This document shows, in pieces, positions 39,101 through 48,072 of a stretch of 64,000 nucleotides of DNA. This DNA is from Symsagittifera roscoffensis (taxonomy: Eukaryota > Xenacoelomorpha > Acoela > Convolutidae): assembly GCF_963678635.1 (NCBI RefSeq), contig NC_087068.1, forward strand, positions 37,705,436 through 37,769,435, in the 5' to 3' direction. A program made the position numbers and the translations under genes. Under the pieces are notes generated by a model. The model did no database searches. It worked only from the letters and a program-made list of their open reading frames with translations, and had not been told where the DNA came from. Position 1 is the first letter of the stretch. Each line of letters begins with the position of its first letter.

Positions 39101-42100
39101 CGCTAATTTAGTTTTTATGAATTTTCAATCCAATTTTTCTGAAAAGTGACGAAATATTTGCGCTGGGTGTTTTTTCATCGTTCAATATCGGTGATCATAA
39201 TAATAGTTCTTCACAAAAACTTTACCCCACTTTGAATATGTCAGCACACTGAGTATGCAATTTACTCTTGCGATCAAATAATTGACCTGCAGTTTTCGTA
39301 AAGCGTACGAGATTTGAAAATTGACAATTTGGAATACTATTAAATTTATTTCAAGTTGTGTAAAACTGATGTGTAAAACTCCAAAAAAGTAAAGAATCTG
39401 ATAGTGAAAAAGCACATATACTTGAACCTTTTAAAGCGCCGCTGAGAACCTTATAAAAAGTACTACTTTATCTATAATTATTCAGTTAAGCTATGTACTT
39501 TTTATCCCGAAAACTAAACGAAGAAAATATTGTAGTCTCGATTTCTGAAAATAGTCAGTTGATCACAATGTAAAATGGATGACGTCTTTATTTACAATAT
39601 CAAGCTTGCGAGCGTCAACTTATTCGAACGGACCTTCTTTTCTAACCTAACTCGCAAATAAAAGTGATCATTTGGTGGCACTTGTGCTATGATCAGGATC
39701 TGTATCATTGGAAATTTGGAAGCAACTGTTCTCTACTGTATTTATAGGCTAGTGAATTTGTTTGGTTAAGCGTCCGGGGCTGAGAGGTTAGTGTGTTAGA
39801 CCCATAATCTTAAGTTTGCAGGTTCGAATCCGATACGTAGCCGATGTATTTTTTTTTTACTAATTCGAGGGTTTTACTACTTTCTCTTTTTGCTCTTTGT
39901 GTTCTCGCCATTGTTTGCGAAGCTTAGCTTTGCCTCTGTGTTTCACTTACAAGCTTTAGCGAGCGTAGTGTAATAATATGACCATTTTTTCCAACTTCAG
40001 TCGCAAATGCTGGTGCCTTTTTAAGTGGTACCTCTACGACTTTGAGAGCATGCATGTTGACATTCGATTGGGAATCTTTTCACGCAATTGATGCATTTTT
40101 AATTCATCAAATGAACCGACCAAAGCTGTTCATTTAAAAAACAGCACAATAATAAAAGTTTGGCTTCAGAAAGAAGTTTTCCAATTCAATATATCTCGCG
40201 ATTGTTTAAAATGTGTAATTTATACATAAGTTGGTTTTATAATTTCCAATTTTTTGTCTACAAAGTTAGTGTGATTATATTCCAGATTTATTGTTTTTGG
40301 TGCCGCATCGCAATCGGCATTTTATTTTCACACTTATTAGCTTTATTTGTGGCCGGCCCGTGCGCAGATGCGAGGACAAGGGACTCTAATTATCCTGATT
40401 GTGGGATCGAATGTGCCACAGCAAAAACGTTTATTTTCAAAGCTTTTTTTTCACTTTTTTTCTTACTTAATAAAGCTCTGCTTTTTTGTTGTTTTCTTGC
40501 TAGTGTTTGCGAAGCACAACTTCGCTCTGTGTGAAATTTTCAAACTTTTAGTTTATTTGGTGTTAATTGTGAAGTAATTTTGTTTTCAAAGTGTAATTAG
40601 ATTTACTATTTGATTTACGATCATTAAATTTTTTTAAATTAAATCGTAAATGCCTTAAGAACAGTACAGTAGTCTATATCAATCAAGTTTTTATGGTTTA
40701 TGCATTAGGTTTCCCAATTTATGCATTAGTTTATCCTCTTTATTTATGCATTAAGTTGTCCAAAGTTTGTTAGGTTCAATTAGAGTTTCTTTTTTGATAT
40801 TCATATTGAAATTGTTTAAGTGTTATACAGTTTTTGGAGATTGGTTTTTGTTATTTAGTGTTGATTCGTTTTTCGATGTTACTAATTTTTCACTTCGAGT
40901 GATATCGAAAAGTTTGGTATTTTCATAGTTTTTTGATAAATCAGTCGCCGAATGGTTTTCATGTTCTCGTCTCAAAACTTTTGAGTGTTTTGGTGCTTTC
41001 GTATACTTAAGTATACTTAACAAACTTCCGGTGTTTTTCCTAATATTTTTACTTCTTGAGGCTAAAACTAACCCAAATGGAAAAATTTGTTGCATTTGCT
41101 GTTTTCAGGGCGGTTTTCTTGAAAATTCTGTTTACTAAGATACTATACTGATTTGTTGGTTCAACCAATTGCTTTTAAAGATGAGAACATGAGCTGATTA
41201 TAGATCGTTTTTTTAATACAACACAGCACCCAAACAATGAAATAAAAAACGTGAAAATATCAAGTTTAAATTCAAAAGTCTGCTTCAATTTTAAAATTTT
41301 CCTGCGGAATGTGAAATTCGGTTTTTTATATCGAGTTATCCTTTATTGGGTTAGTTGTATCAAAGAAAGGTCCAGATCAAAGATTCGTGAAGTCTAAATA
41401 ACTTTGAGGTGATTTGTTTTTTTCTAGAACTTTCGAGTTTAAAACCTTTTTTAACTATTGCAACTCTGTATTTAATTGTTTTTATCTTATTTTATAAATT
41501 ATTTCCTTGATTGTTTTCAACTGTCTTTTTTCGCAGTTTTTTTCGCCTGATCAAAAATGATCAATTGAAAACAAGGGCAGTCGGAAGGTTCGCAGCTTCT
41601 TTTTGATTCTAACAGTCTTGTGTTGACTTCCAACTAGATGAATTATTCTGCGTGACGACCATCCAATAACAATTTGCATGTGAATCAAATATGTTTTGTG
41701 TTGTGAATACATACATTTTTACTTTCAAAACGCTTAAAACCTCTGAAACTATTTTTTTTTCGCTCGGCTTATTTTTCTATAATGAGCCTTCTTGGCCGCT
41801 TTTTTGCTTGAAATTAGTCAAAAAGTTCAAACAAGAGTTTTTCTCGACACTGAGTCCGTACTGAAACAGCTCTATTATGATTCATCAGTCGTTCTATTTA
41901 GATGATTATCGTGGAAAAACAAGAGAAAACACTTGAATACAAAGCCTATTTGTATTTTTACTAACACTGGAATACAAAGCCTATTTGAATACAAAGCCTA
42001 TTTTCAATGGTCGTAACAAAAAAGAATCATTTTAAAAAATAGAAAAAAAATGAAAAATATCAATTTTTAAGAGTCGATGAACGTAGTGAAGGCTCATATT

Positions 42101-43718
42101 CAGGTCTTGCAGATTTTTTTTCAGGAAAAAGGGTTAATTTTTTAACCTCTCAATTTTGATTTTTCGCGGCTCTATTTTTGTAAGTCAATGATCGTAACAA
42201 AAACTAATCATTTTAAAAAATAGAAAAATAATGAAAAATATCAATTTTTAAGAGTCGATGAACGTAGTGAAGGTTCATATTCAGGTCTTGCTGATTTTTT
42301 TTCAGGAAAAAGGGTTAATTTTTTAACCTCTCAAATTTGATCTTTCGCGGCTCTATTTTTGTAAGTTATGTTCATTTCGAGCAAAAAATTAAAGGTCGTA
42401 AAAGCGTGTTCAACTTCTATTTTCGAAATTGGATTTTAAAATTCCGATTTTAAATTTCAGATTATCTATTGACCAATCAATCAGAAAAGTTTTAATCATA
42501 AATTTTTCTAGGAATTAAAAGAGTTTCTAGACCGTCCAGTTCCTTGGCTCTTTAGACTAGGGCTTCTCTGTATCAGGGCAAAGCACCATATGCTTCAACT
42601 TCTCATGAAGGGTTCTGAATTAGTTTTTGGAAAATTTGTCAAAACTTTACTAAAATAAAAACTGTTTTTCATTTTTCAAAATTAATCACGTATGCATTGT
42701 AAAACAAATTAAGCGATAAATTTTGCCTCTACTGACTCATTTATTGGATCAATTTGTGAGCTTAAATGCCTTTTAAAATGATTTATTGAGTCAGATTAGT
42801 TCGCTGCAACGCTACGCGTTGATAGAAAATATTACGCGCATCAAAAATAGAATTATTGCGGACACTAATTCTCTCAAATTGACAATTTTCATACGGCCTT
42901 AATTTTTCGGTGAACTGATGTTACTGCGCCTATTAACGGCGCAGTAACATCCGTAACAAATTTTCTGTTACTTTCCTTGAAATCAAAGAAATAAAGAGTC
43001 TTTTATAGAGGTCATCGGGGTTCTTGCAGTATTTGACTGGTCGTTGTTTGAGGAGAACGGACTTATTGTTAGTCAAATCAGCTCTGAATTGAAACTGTTC
43101 TTCTTTGTGTGTTTGTGTAGATTCACGTGAAGAGAGAAGACAACTACCACACCCTTTTGAGAGAAAAGGAGGGACTGAGGAAGGACCAACAAGTACTCAC
43201 TGGCATCGAAAAGGTAAAAATCAACAGGGCAAACATCGGCAAAACATCTGGAGAATCAGTTTTCTGGCCTACTTAACAATCTATGTCATTTTGCTAAAAT
43301 AATGGTTTACTGGGTTCATAATTGATTCATTTGCCCAGCCATAGCATCAGTGTGAGAAGTCAGCATCAAAAAAGTGTCGTTAAAAATAGGTTCCCTGTTT
43401 GATAAAAAGCTATCATCTCATGCATTACGATTATATCACGACGGGGAAATTTTTAATTCGTTTTTACATATGCGTTTTTAAATTTTTTCATAAGTTGATC
43501 TGACTGTAAAAATCCTTTGTCAAAAATCAGTGTCTGCTCTCTCTAGGTCTCTGAACTTTTGGGCGATAAGAGTATTTGCGTCGAACTTTCTTTTCAACAA
43601 TCACTGACATAGGAATTTTGTTTGGATTTTGGTTATCAAATTTCAACCTAATTTGATTGTTTAGGAACATAGAAGGATACTTCAAGTTGCTGGCAGGACA
43701 GATTCCATGTATTCATAG
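24197..43718 (+). CDS. Coiled-coil protein of 594 aa, sixteen exons, unrecognised
   Basis: I do not recognise the family. Exons are 24197-24378, 26616-26796, 30116-30224, 30443-30540, 30875-30954, 34020-34128, 34804-34901, 35199-35273, 35622-35722, 36224-36351, 36760-36852, 37362-37517, 38393-38517, 38865-38967, 43121-43213 and 43665-43718. All phases agree and the sum is 1,785 nt, exactly 595 codons including the TAG. All introns are GT-AG except intron 2, which has a GC donor after 26796. Residues 14-45 are strongly acidic (EDSEDEESD); nearly all of residues 110-577 is charged Glu/Lys/Arg/Gln-rich sequence typical of long coiled coils, for example ELERKLEKTRLDNQRMM and EEELLRKKGDL. No signal peptide, membrane segment or catalytic motif is visible. 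Its divergent pairing with CFAP299 suggests, by inference only, an axonemal or basal-body role. Exon structure is well supported; function is not. Confidence 0.85.
24978..25540 (+). pseudogene. Decayed tandem copy of the coiled-coil gene's promoter and exon 1 start
   Basis: This stretch in intron 1 repeats about 23905-24245 and then about 24640-24880. Shared phrases include ccccttagagtaatttt, tgtgaaacgta, ggaaaattacacga, gtgttc-aacg-agcaagctga and ctcc-aagatagg in the same order. The original start (gagATGgtg at 24194-24202) has become gacggtg here, so the copy lacks the ATG, and the acidic exon 1 sequence is broken. The stretch matching 24245-24640 is absent. It is a tandem duplication of about 1.07 kb that has since decayed. 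It might still act as a second promoter, but nothing here shows that. Confidence 0.7.
27290..27630 (+). repeat. Dispersed repeat (gaacgtagtgaag family) in coiled-coil intron 2
   Basis: It is preceded by the ttatcaatttggaatatagac block that also occurs at 915-960 and 20070-20095, then matches the copies at 4290 and 42005 (ggaacgtagtgagtactc, caggaaaagtcttc). Confidence 0.6.
27930..28430 (+). repeat. Hairpin-tailed repeat in coiled-coil intron 2
   Basis: The family middle (tgtctgcttatttttgtcgg, cagttgcccc) is seen from 27975, and the tail (ggtatcgcatgtggtgcgaac, then cttcgtctctgtgtg) at 28389-28430. The stem is mutated. No clear tRNA head. Confidence 0.6.
28630..28760 (+). repeat. Degenerate short tandem repeat (aaaatggtaaattc-like)
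   Basis: About eight loose copies of a 13-16 bp motif, aaaatggtaaattc or similar, in coiled-coil intron 2. Confidence 0.65.
29536..29940 (-). CDS. Uncertain minus-strand ORF inside a repeat-rich intron
   Basis: An open frame of 142 codons ends with TAA at 29536. Its first 22 codons or so lie on the complement of a hairpin tail (29897-29933) and are not credible. Codons read from about 29840 down have richer amino-acid use than neighbouring repeat ORFs (FDENLWQNTTASFESAF, KNSPSVGSQGRKMSRNL, FPAKRLRHYDELGRQ). It might be a fragment of a transposon gene or a single exon; I recognise no family. Low certainty that it is expressed. Confidence 0.2.
   Translation of the reverse strand, partial: FLRRGEAELRTTCDTDNKRTLKKLKNAKKNYIFMCISNVTHFDENLWQNTTASFESAFKNNRVVVTLQTKLQKTLVEPGKVVKNSPSVGSQGRKMSRNLEIFSKCRYAIKLSRFPAKRLRHYDELGRQVAMNLV
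29897..29933 (+). repeat. Hairpin tail
   Basis: atcgcacgtggtacgaagctc then agcttcgcctctgcg, with the stem cgaagct-c-agcttcg intact. It lies in coiled-coil intron 2. Confidence 0.65.
30955..32793. other. Coiled-coil intron 5, left part: nothing recognised
   Basis: AT-rich intron DNA without hairpin tails, MITEs or coding-like stretches. It ends where the hAT MITE copy 1 begins. Confidence 0.6.
32802..33267 (+). mobile_element. hAT-type MITE, copy 1 (5' end duplicated)
   Basis: The 466-bp element has inverted ends CAGGGGCGGATCTAGG and ...CCGCCCCTG. It is flanked by 8-bp target copies ctaatcat (32794-32801) and gtaatcat (33268-33275), 7 of 8 matching. An 8-bp duplication and CAGGG ends are typical of the hAT superfamily. 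The first 50 bp or so, with atcat, occur twice in tandem (32802 and about 32857). No transposase is encoded, so it depends on one elsewhere. It lies in an intron of the coiled-coil gene. Confidence 0.85.
35755..35890 (+). other. Coding-like stretch in coiled-coil intron 9, unassigned
   Basis: Just after exon 9 lies a less AT-rich stretch, open on + for about 45 codons (ADLGRRGHAFLTPWDLDPIT, then PSRVKADITICQKTF). Including it would not keep the phase between exons 9 and 10 with any clear donor, so it is not in the gene model. It may be an alternative exon or a captured fragment. Confidence 0.2.
37792..38216 (+). mobile_element. hAT-type MITE, copy 2
   Basis: A 425-bp non-autonomous element with the same ends and interior as copies 1 and 3. 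Target copies are gtccttag (37784-37791) and gtccatag (38217-38224), 7 of 8 matching. It lies in the intron between coiled-coil exons 12 and 13. Confidence 0.88.
39602..39941 (+). repeat. tRNA-headed SINE-like repeat, best-preserved copy
   Basis: Clearest copy of the family. The tRNA-like part (39772-39842) has an anticodon-arm shape around cccataa (CAT, as in tRNA-Met), and gcaggttcgaatcc as a good Pol III B box. After it come a T-run, actaattcgaggg and the hairpin tail gcgaagcttagctttgc followed by ctctgtg. It lies in the long intron before coiled-coil exon 15, sense to that gene. Confidence 0.82.
39951..40535 (+). repeat. Longer variant of the SINE-like repeat
   Basis: It starts agcgagcgtagtgtaataatatgacc, directly after the copy at 39602. 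It contains a segment shared with 16366-16760 (tttttaattcatc-aatgaaccga, caatatatctcgc). It then has a tRNA-like patch with gggatcgaatgtgcc (about 40405), and the tail gcgaagcacaacttcgctctgtgtg. Confidence 0.7.
40536..42004. other. Intron before coiled-coil exon 15: nothing firm
   Basis: AT-rich. Loose repeats of ttatgcatta(g/a)gtt (40690-40760) and a duplicated tacaaagcctattt (41938-42002). No exon could be supported between 38967 and 43121. Confidence 0.55.
42005..42366 (+). repeat. 181-bp tandem duplication of a dispersed repeat
   Basis: Two nearly identical units (start 42005 and 42186) hold gagtcgatgaacgtagtgaag and tttttcaggaaaaagggtt. Related single copies lie at about 4290-4560 and 27415-27620. 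Confidence 0.8.
42917..42951. other. Perfect 14-bp inverted repeat with 7-nt loop
   Basis: gatgttactgcgcc, loop tattaac, then ggcgcagtaacatc. It lies 170 bp before coiled-coil exon 15 and belongs to no repeat I can name. Confidence 0.85.
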
Positions 43719-43989
43719 TCCAAACTCCCTCTACAATTGCATGCTAATTCCCAAATCTGCATGCCAGTACCTCGGAGGACTTGCAAAGCACAGAAAATCA
43801 GCCGTCGATGTTTCGATCAATTAACGATCTATCTGTAAACCTCAAACTAATGAAAATATTTTTATGTCTTCCAAATTTTATTTTGAACTCATCCTGTCTT
43901 TTCCTAGTTTCAAGTTTCTAGTATGGCAAGCAAAATGATTCAATTTCCGAAATCCATTAAAATCTATTAACTTCTCTATTAACATTTTT

Positions 43990-44582
43990 ACACTTGCGAG
44001 CGTTATTGTAATTATACAAACCTTTTTTCAAGCCTAACTTGCAAATAAAAAACTTCATTGAAATGTTCATTTATTTGAAATTTTACGGTAGCATTGGAAA
44101 TTGCGCAGCGTCTGTTTTCTTCTTTTTTGTGGCTAGTGTTTTGAATATATTAAGTGGTTGGAGTGTGAGACTCCCAATCTCTAGATCGCAGGTTCGAATA
44201 ACCGAATTTTTGCTAATTCGAGGCTTGTTTCTATTTTTTATGGAACTTTTTAGAGCTGCTTTTTGTCTTTTGTCGTGTTCTCGCAAGTGAGTAGTAGATG
44301 TTGGAGCTGAAATGGGGGGGTGCTGGGAGACCCAGATGTTTTAAGATAGGGAATAGAACATCAGGTCTCTTACCATTACACAAACCATGAAACCTTATTA
44401 CTAATCGTCTTCCCTGTCTTAATACATTTTAGACTCTGTACCCAATGATAATACATAGCTGGGAGACCTGGTGTTCTATTCCCTATCTTAAAACATGGGG
44501 GCCTCCCAGCACATCCCCCTCTCCACTTCAGCTCGAAAATCTACTACTCAAGTGTTTGCGAAGCGAAGCTTCGCCTCTGTGT
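43990..44582 (+). repeat. tRNA-headed SINE-like repeat, interrupted by the foldback MITE
   Basis: It starts cttgcgagcgttattgtaa and has the aacttgcaaataaaa phrase. A tRNA-like segment follows (gtgagactcccaatctctag, then gcaggttcgaat as a Pol III B box), then gctaattcgaggctt, and the hairpin tail ending at 44582. It is the same family as the copies at 1007, 39602 and 45705. The insert at 44290-44548 splits it. Confidence 0.8.
44290..44548. mobile_element. Foldback MITE of 259 bp inserted in a SINE-like repeat
   Basis: The ends are imperfect inverted repeats of about 80 bp. They begin agtagtagat and end atctactact, and share gttttaagatagggaatag near their inner limits. The flanks are caagtg at 44284-44289 and again at 44549-44554, a 6-bp target duplication. 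Removing the insert restores ctcgcaagtgtttgcgaagc, the sequence of uninterrupted copies of the host repeat. No coding capacity. The superfamily is not known to me. Confidence 0.85.
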
Positions 44583-45704
44583 CTATTAATATTTAGAGAG
44601 TACTATTTACTTTTCGTTTTTCTCTCTTTATTTTTCCGGTAATAGAGTTCGGGTAATCTCAGGTTACTTTTTTGAAAGATTCAATTTTGAATTTTTGGTG
44701 CTAGAAAATTGCTAAAGGAAACTTCAAAAACTGCTAGTTTGAACCGGAAAATTATGTTTTAGATTAATATACGCTTTACGCTTTTTCCTCACCCGCTTAT
44801 TGAAATTAGAGAAAAAGTTAAGAAATACTGAAACCGGTTTTTTCTCGTCATTGCAAAAAGTTTAGGAATTTTCATTTTCTTTCAAATCACGACTGCAGTT
44901 GTTTCAACATATTGTACCATTCGATCTATTTTGATGATTTTTTGGTACATGCTATGTGAAATAAAATTAAAAAGAAAAATGAGCACAAGCGAAGTTTCTC
45001 CTTACTTTCAGTGATAAAAACGACTATGTTCATTCTGTCTAGTTTTCCATTTGTTTTTGTTTCAGTTAAAAGGCAATCGATTAAGATGTAAAAACTGCAA
45101 GAATGAGAAGTATCTAAAACGTATTTTGACAACTTAGAATGAAATTGAATTGGTAGTTCAGTCTATTATCAAATTTTGTGTAATTTAGTCTGCAAAACAG
45201 ACTTTAAGTTTTTCGATATATTTAACTTTGCATTTTAACAATAATTTCTGTCAGAAAATTGGCATATCAACAGTTTGAATTGTTCATTGGCATAAATGTT
45301 GTCTTTTTGTGACAATGAATAAAAGCCAATCAGCAGTAGTCTATTGACTTAAACTAGCAGCGTTGATACACCAGCTATTATTGGGCTATATAACGTTGCC
45401 ACGTTCCAAGGTATCTGGTGATTTCGAATTTGATTTAAAAACCCTACAGTTTTTTCTGACCAAGGGTCACCGAATATAAGTTGCAACTGCCTCAAACTTC
45501 ATTTAACTCACATAGGTTATCTTTTTTTCAACATCAAGTTCAAAGCACTTCGAACTTCAAAATTATAACTATTCGGGATTGTTGATATTTTTGGTATAAA
45601 GGTCACGATAAGTTTTTACAATCAAACGCTAACGAATGGATCGCGCATTGTTCAAATTTGGGCTATGATCTATCTTGGGCTTGGTTGACTCATTACTTAA
45701 GCGA
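44583..45704. other. Intergenic, nothing recognised
   Basis: Region between the coiled-coil gene and the next SINE-like copy. AT-rich, no repeats placed, no coding support. Confidence 0.5.
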
Positions 45705-46055
45705 ACTAGCGAGCGTAGTGTACTAGTATGGCTCAACGTTTTTTATCAACCTAACCTTAGCACTAGTTTCATATTAATTTGGTGGCCTTTTTGCTGCATA
45801 GCATTGGCACTATATTAGCATCGATAGCTGCATTGGAATATCAGTGGCTAGTGTTGATAAGTTTGTCAAAGTTAGTGGAACAGACGCGAGAACTTCAAAT
45901 TCCAAATCCCGAGGTCACAAATTCGAGTCCGACACAAAATATATTTTGTTACTAACTCGAGGCTTATTTCTTCATTTTCCAATTTTATTTTATAAAGCTA
46001 CTTCTTGCCGTTTTTTTGCCAGTGTTTGCAAAGCGCAGCTTCGGCTCCGAGTAAA
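45705..46055 (+). repeat. tRNA-headed SINE-like repeat
   Basis: It begins with tagcgagcgtagtgtacta and carries a decayed tRNA-like part with an intact-looking B box (caaattcgagtccg, about 45920). It then has actaactcgaggctt and a hairpin tail gcaaagcgcagcttcggc. Sense to the coiled-coil gene but downstream of its stop. Confidence 0.75.
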
Positions 46056-47129
46056 CACTGTTTTTTGTATCAGTGAGTCAACGAAGAATTGGGAAAAATA
46101 TGGCGTAGGGGGAGTTTTTCTAACCAATTTTGATTTCTTGAAAAAAAATTTTTTAGGGATCACATGGGTTATCATAAAACCATAATTGGTCGTAGCCCGG
46201 ATAAGAATAAAGAAAAAAGTGTTTATCAAGGAAAATTGGAGTAGAGTTTTTTTATTCTGGGCAAAATCGATCAGAAAACTGGTCTTCAGACAAGTTTTCA
46301 CTTTCAGTCCAATTTTGTTTTCTTTTTCATTAACCTAGTTTTACTATTTAATGACATTCCTTGTGTCCCTCCATCCCCTCTCTTCTCGGAAAAATAAAAA
46401 ACTGATACTCTTTGATTTTTTGTGTTTTAAATGTTGTCGGAACATTCTGCTTTACTTGAACAACGATTGGCTCTCCTTATTGCTAATAGGATTGCAGTTT
46501 AAATCTTAATTCAATTATGCAAGCCAAAAATAACTTAGGTTTAGTCAAAAGAGCATCTCACCATCGGTTTGAATGTTATTTACTTTAAACTTCGCATCCA
46601 AAATTTCATTTTATTGTAAAGCTTTATCATCATTTGATTCAGTTTTTTTCTTGTTTTTCCAGACTGTGTATGCAAGGTGCAACAGTTTTGTTCAGCTAAA
46701 CTCAAAATTTATATAATGGTCGTCCTGATAGTAAGTTGCTCTCACAATAGAATCTAACCGAAGTTTTTGATACCCTATCTGTGATCATGTAGAAAAAAAA
46801 GATTGGTCGAAAGTGCATTTGAGAAAACTGATTATCAGCAGTAGCTCAAAAATTGCTTATTTTTAGTCATCAAAATAAAAAAGCGTTTGATTCTTTGAGT
46901 TTTCATAGTTTGAATTCCAAGTTCACCGCAAGTGCTTCTATACGTTACGCGGTGTAAGATTTTACATTTAAAAAAAATTTGAACAGCCAAATTTGACATC
47001 GGAGAAGGTGTTTTCTTTTAGATTTTATCTTTTGGAAAATTTGATTTCAAAAAAATGTTATGTGTTTAAACATTAGATAGAGATTCAACCCGGTGTTTAT
47101 ATTGTTCTTGATTTGATTACACAAGCATA

Positions 47130-47637
47130 GCTTGAAACTTTGACCTTTCTTTTTTTTCCAGCAGAAGTCGCAAATATTGTTGCGATGCATTTGTTGCGAC
47201 AAAATTTGTTCAATTTGAAAGTGTTCATTTTGATCCAGCTATTTAGTACAGCCACTGCTAAGGATATTAACACAGACTATTATATAACAAATAGCACTTT
47301 AGCTTGAAGGAACCGTGGATTTGTAGCATAGAGCAAGGAAAGGAGACCAGAAGCGTATGTTTTTAATGAACTTTTTCGTATACTAGTTAAAAATTGTCTG
47401 CTCTATAAATTGAAGCATTTTAGTTGGTAAACTTCTTTTTTTTTTCAAATTGACTGTTTCTGCTAATGCGTCATAATTGGCTTGCATTATTATTAGCAAT
47501 TATGTAGACTCATATTTGGCGTGCGTTACTTAAGAAGTTTTGTAGACTCAAAGTTTTACTCATTCAGTTTTTCCCAGTAGCGTTATTGGTCACATTTTTG
47601 CTTGCGTATGCGAAGTGCAATTTCGCTTCTGTGTTAA
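47130..47637 (+). repeat. SINE-like repeat, last hairpin-tailed copy in the window
   Basis: A head with ccagcagaagtcgcaaatattgttgc resembles the family at 16366 and 39951. The tail is gcgaagtgcaatttcgcttctgtgtt (47610-47635). To the right of this no hairpin tail is found for 16 kb. Confidence 0.55.
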
Positions 47638-48072
47638 ACATTGACATCATGATAAAAAGATTATCGTATTTTGGGGTGGTTGGTTTGGCAGTGAAAATCA
47701 AGCACAGACAATTTAAGACTTCAAAAATTATATTCAACTTCAAAAAATACATTTTTTTTTACAAAAGCAGTTTCAGAGACATGTTTTTTTTTGTGTTTAT
47801 CCTGGCTTTCTTTCAGATCCAAGTAATTTTTGAGTTTTTGGGAGCATACCATACACCTGATAATCTTAAGCTCCCGGAAAATATATGATGTGCTATTTAG
47901 AAACTCATTTATAAAATACATTGCAAACTCCATCATTTAATTTGCATATCCTTGGTGTTTTGCAGAGAAATATTTAGACTAATTGATAAGGTTGAATTAT
48001 GAAAAACGCAGGGTCTATTTACAGCATTTCTAATCGGGGTAGTTAACGGGATTATTAGGTTAATTGTGCACT

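Noticed and set aside
39772-39842. Possible functional tRNA-Met gene
   Set aside because: A and B boxes are present but the acceptor and T stems do not pair properly, and the segment is embedded in a dispersed repeat; it is a SINE head.
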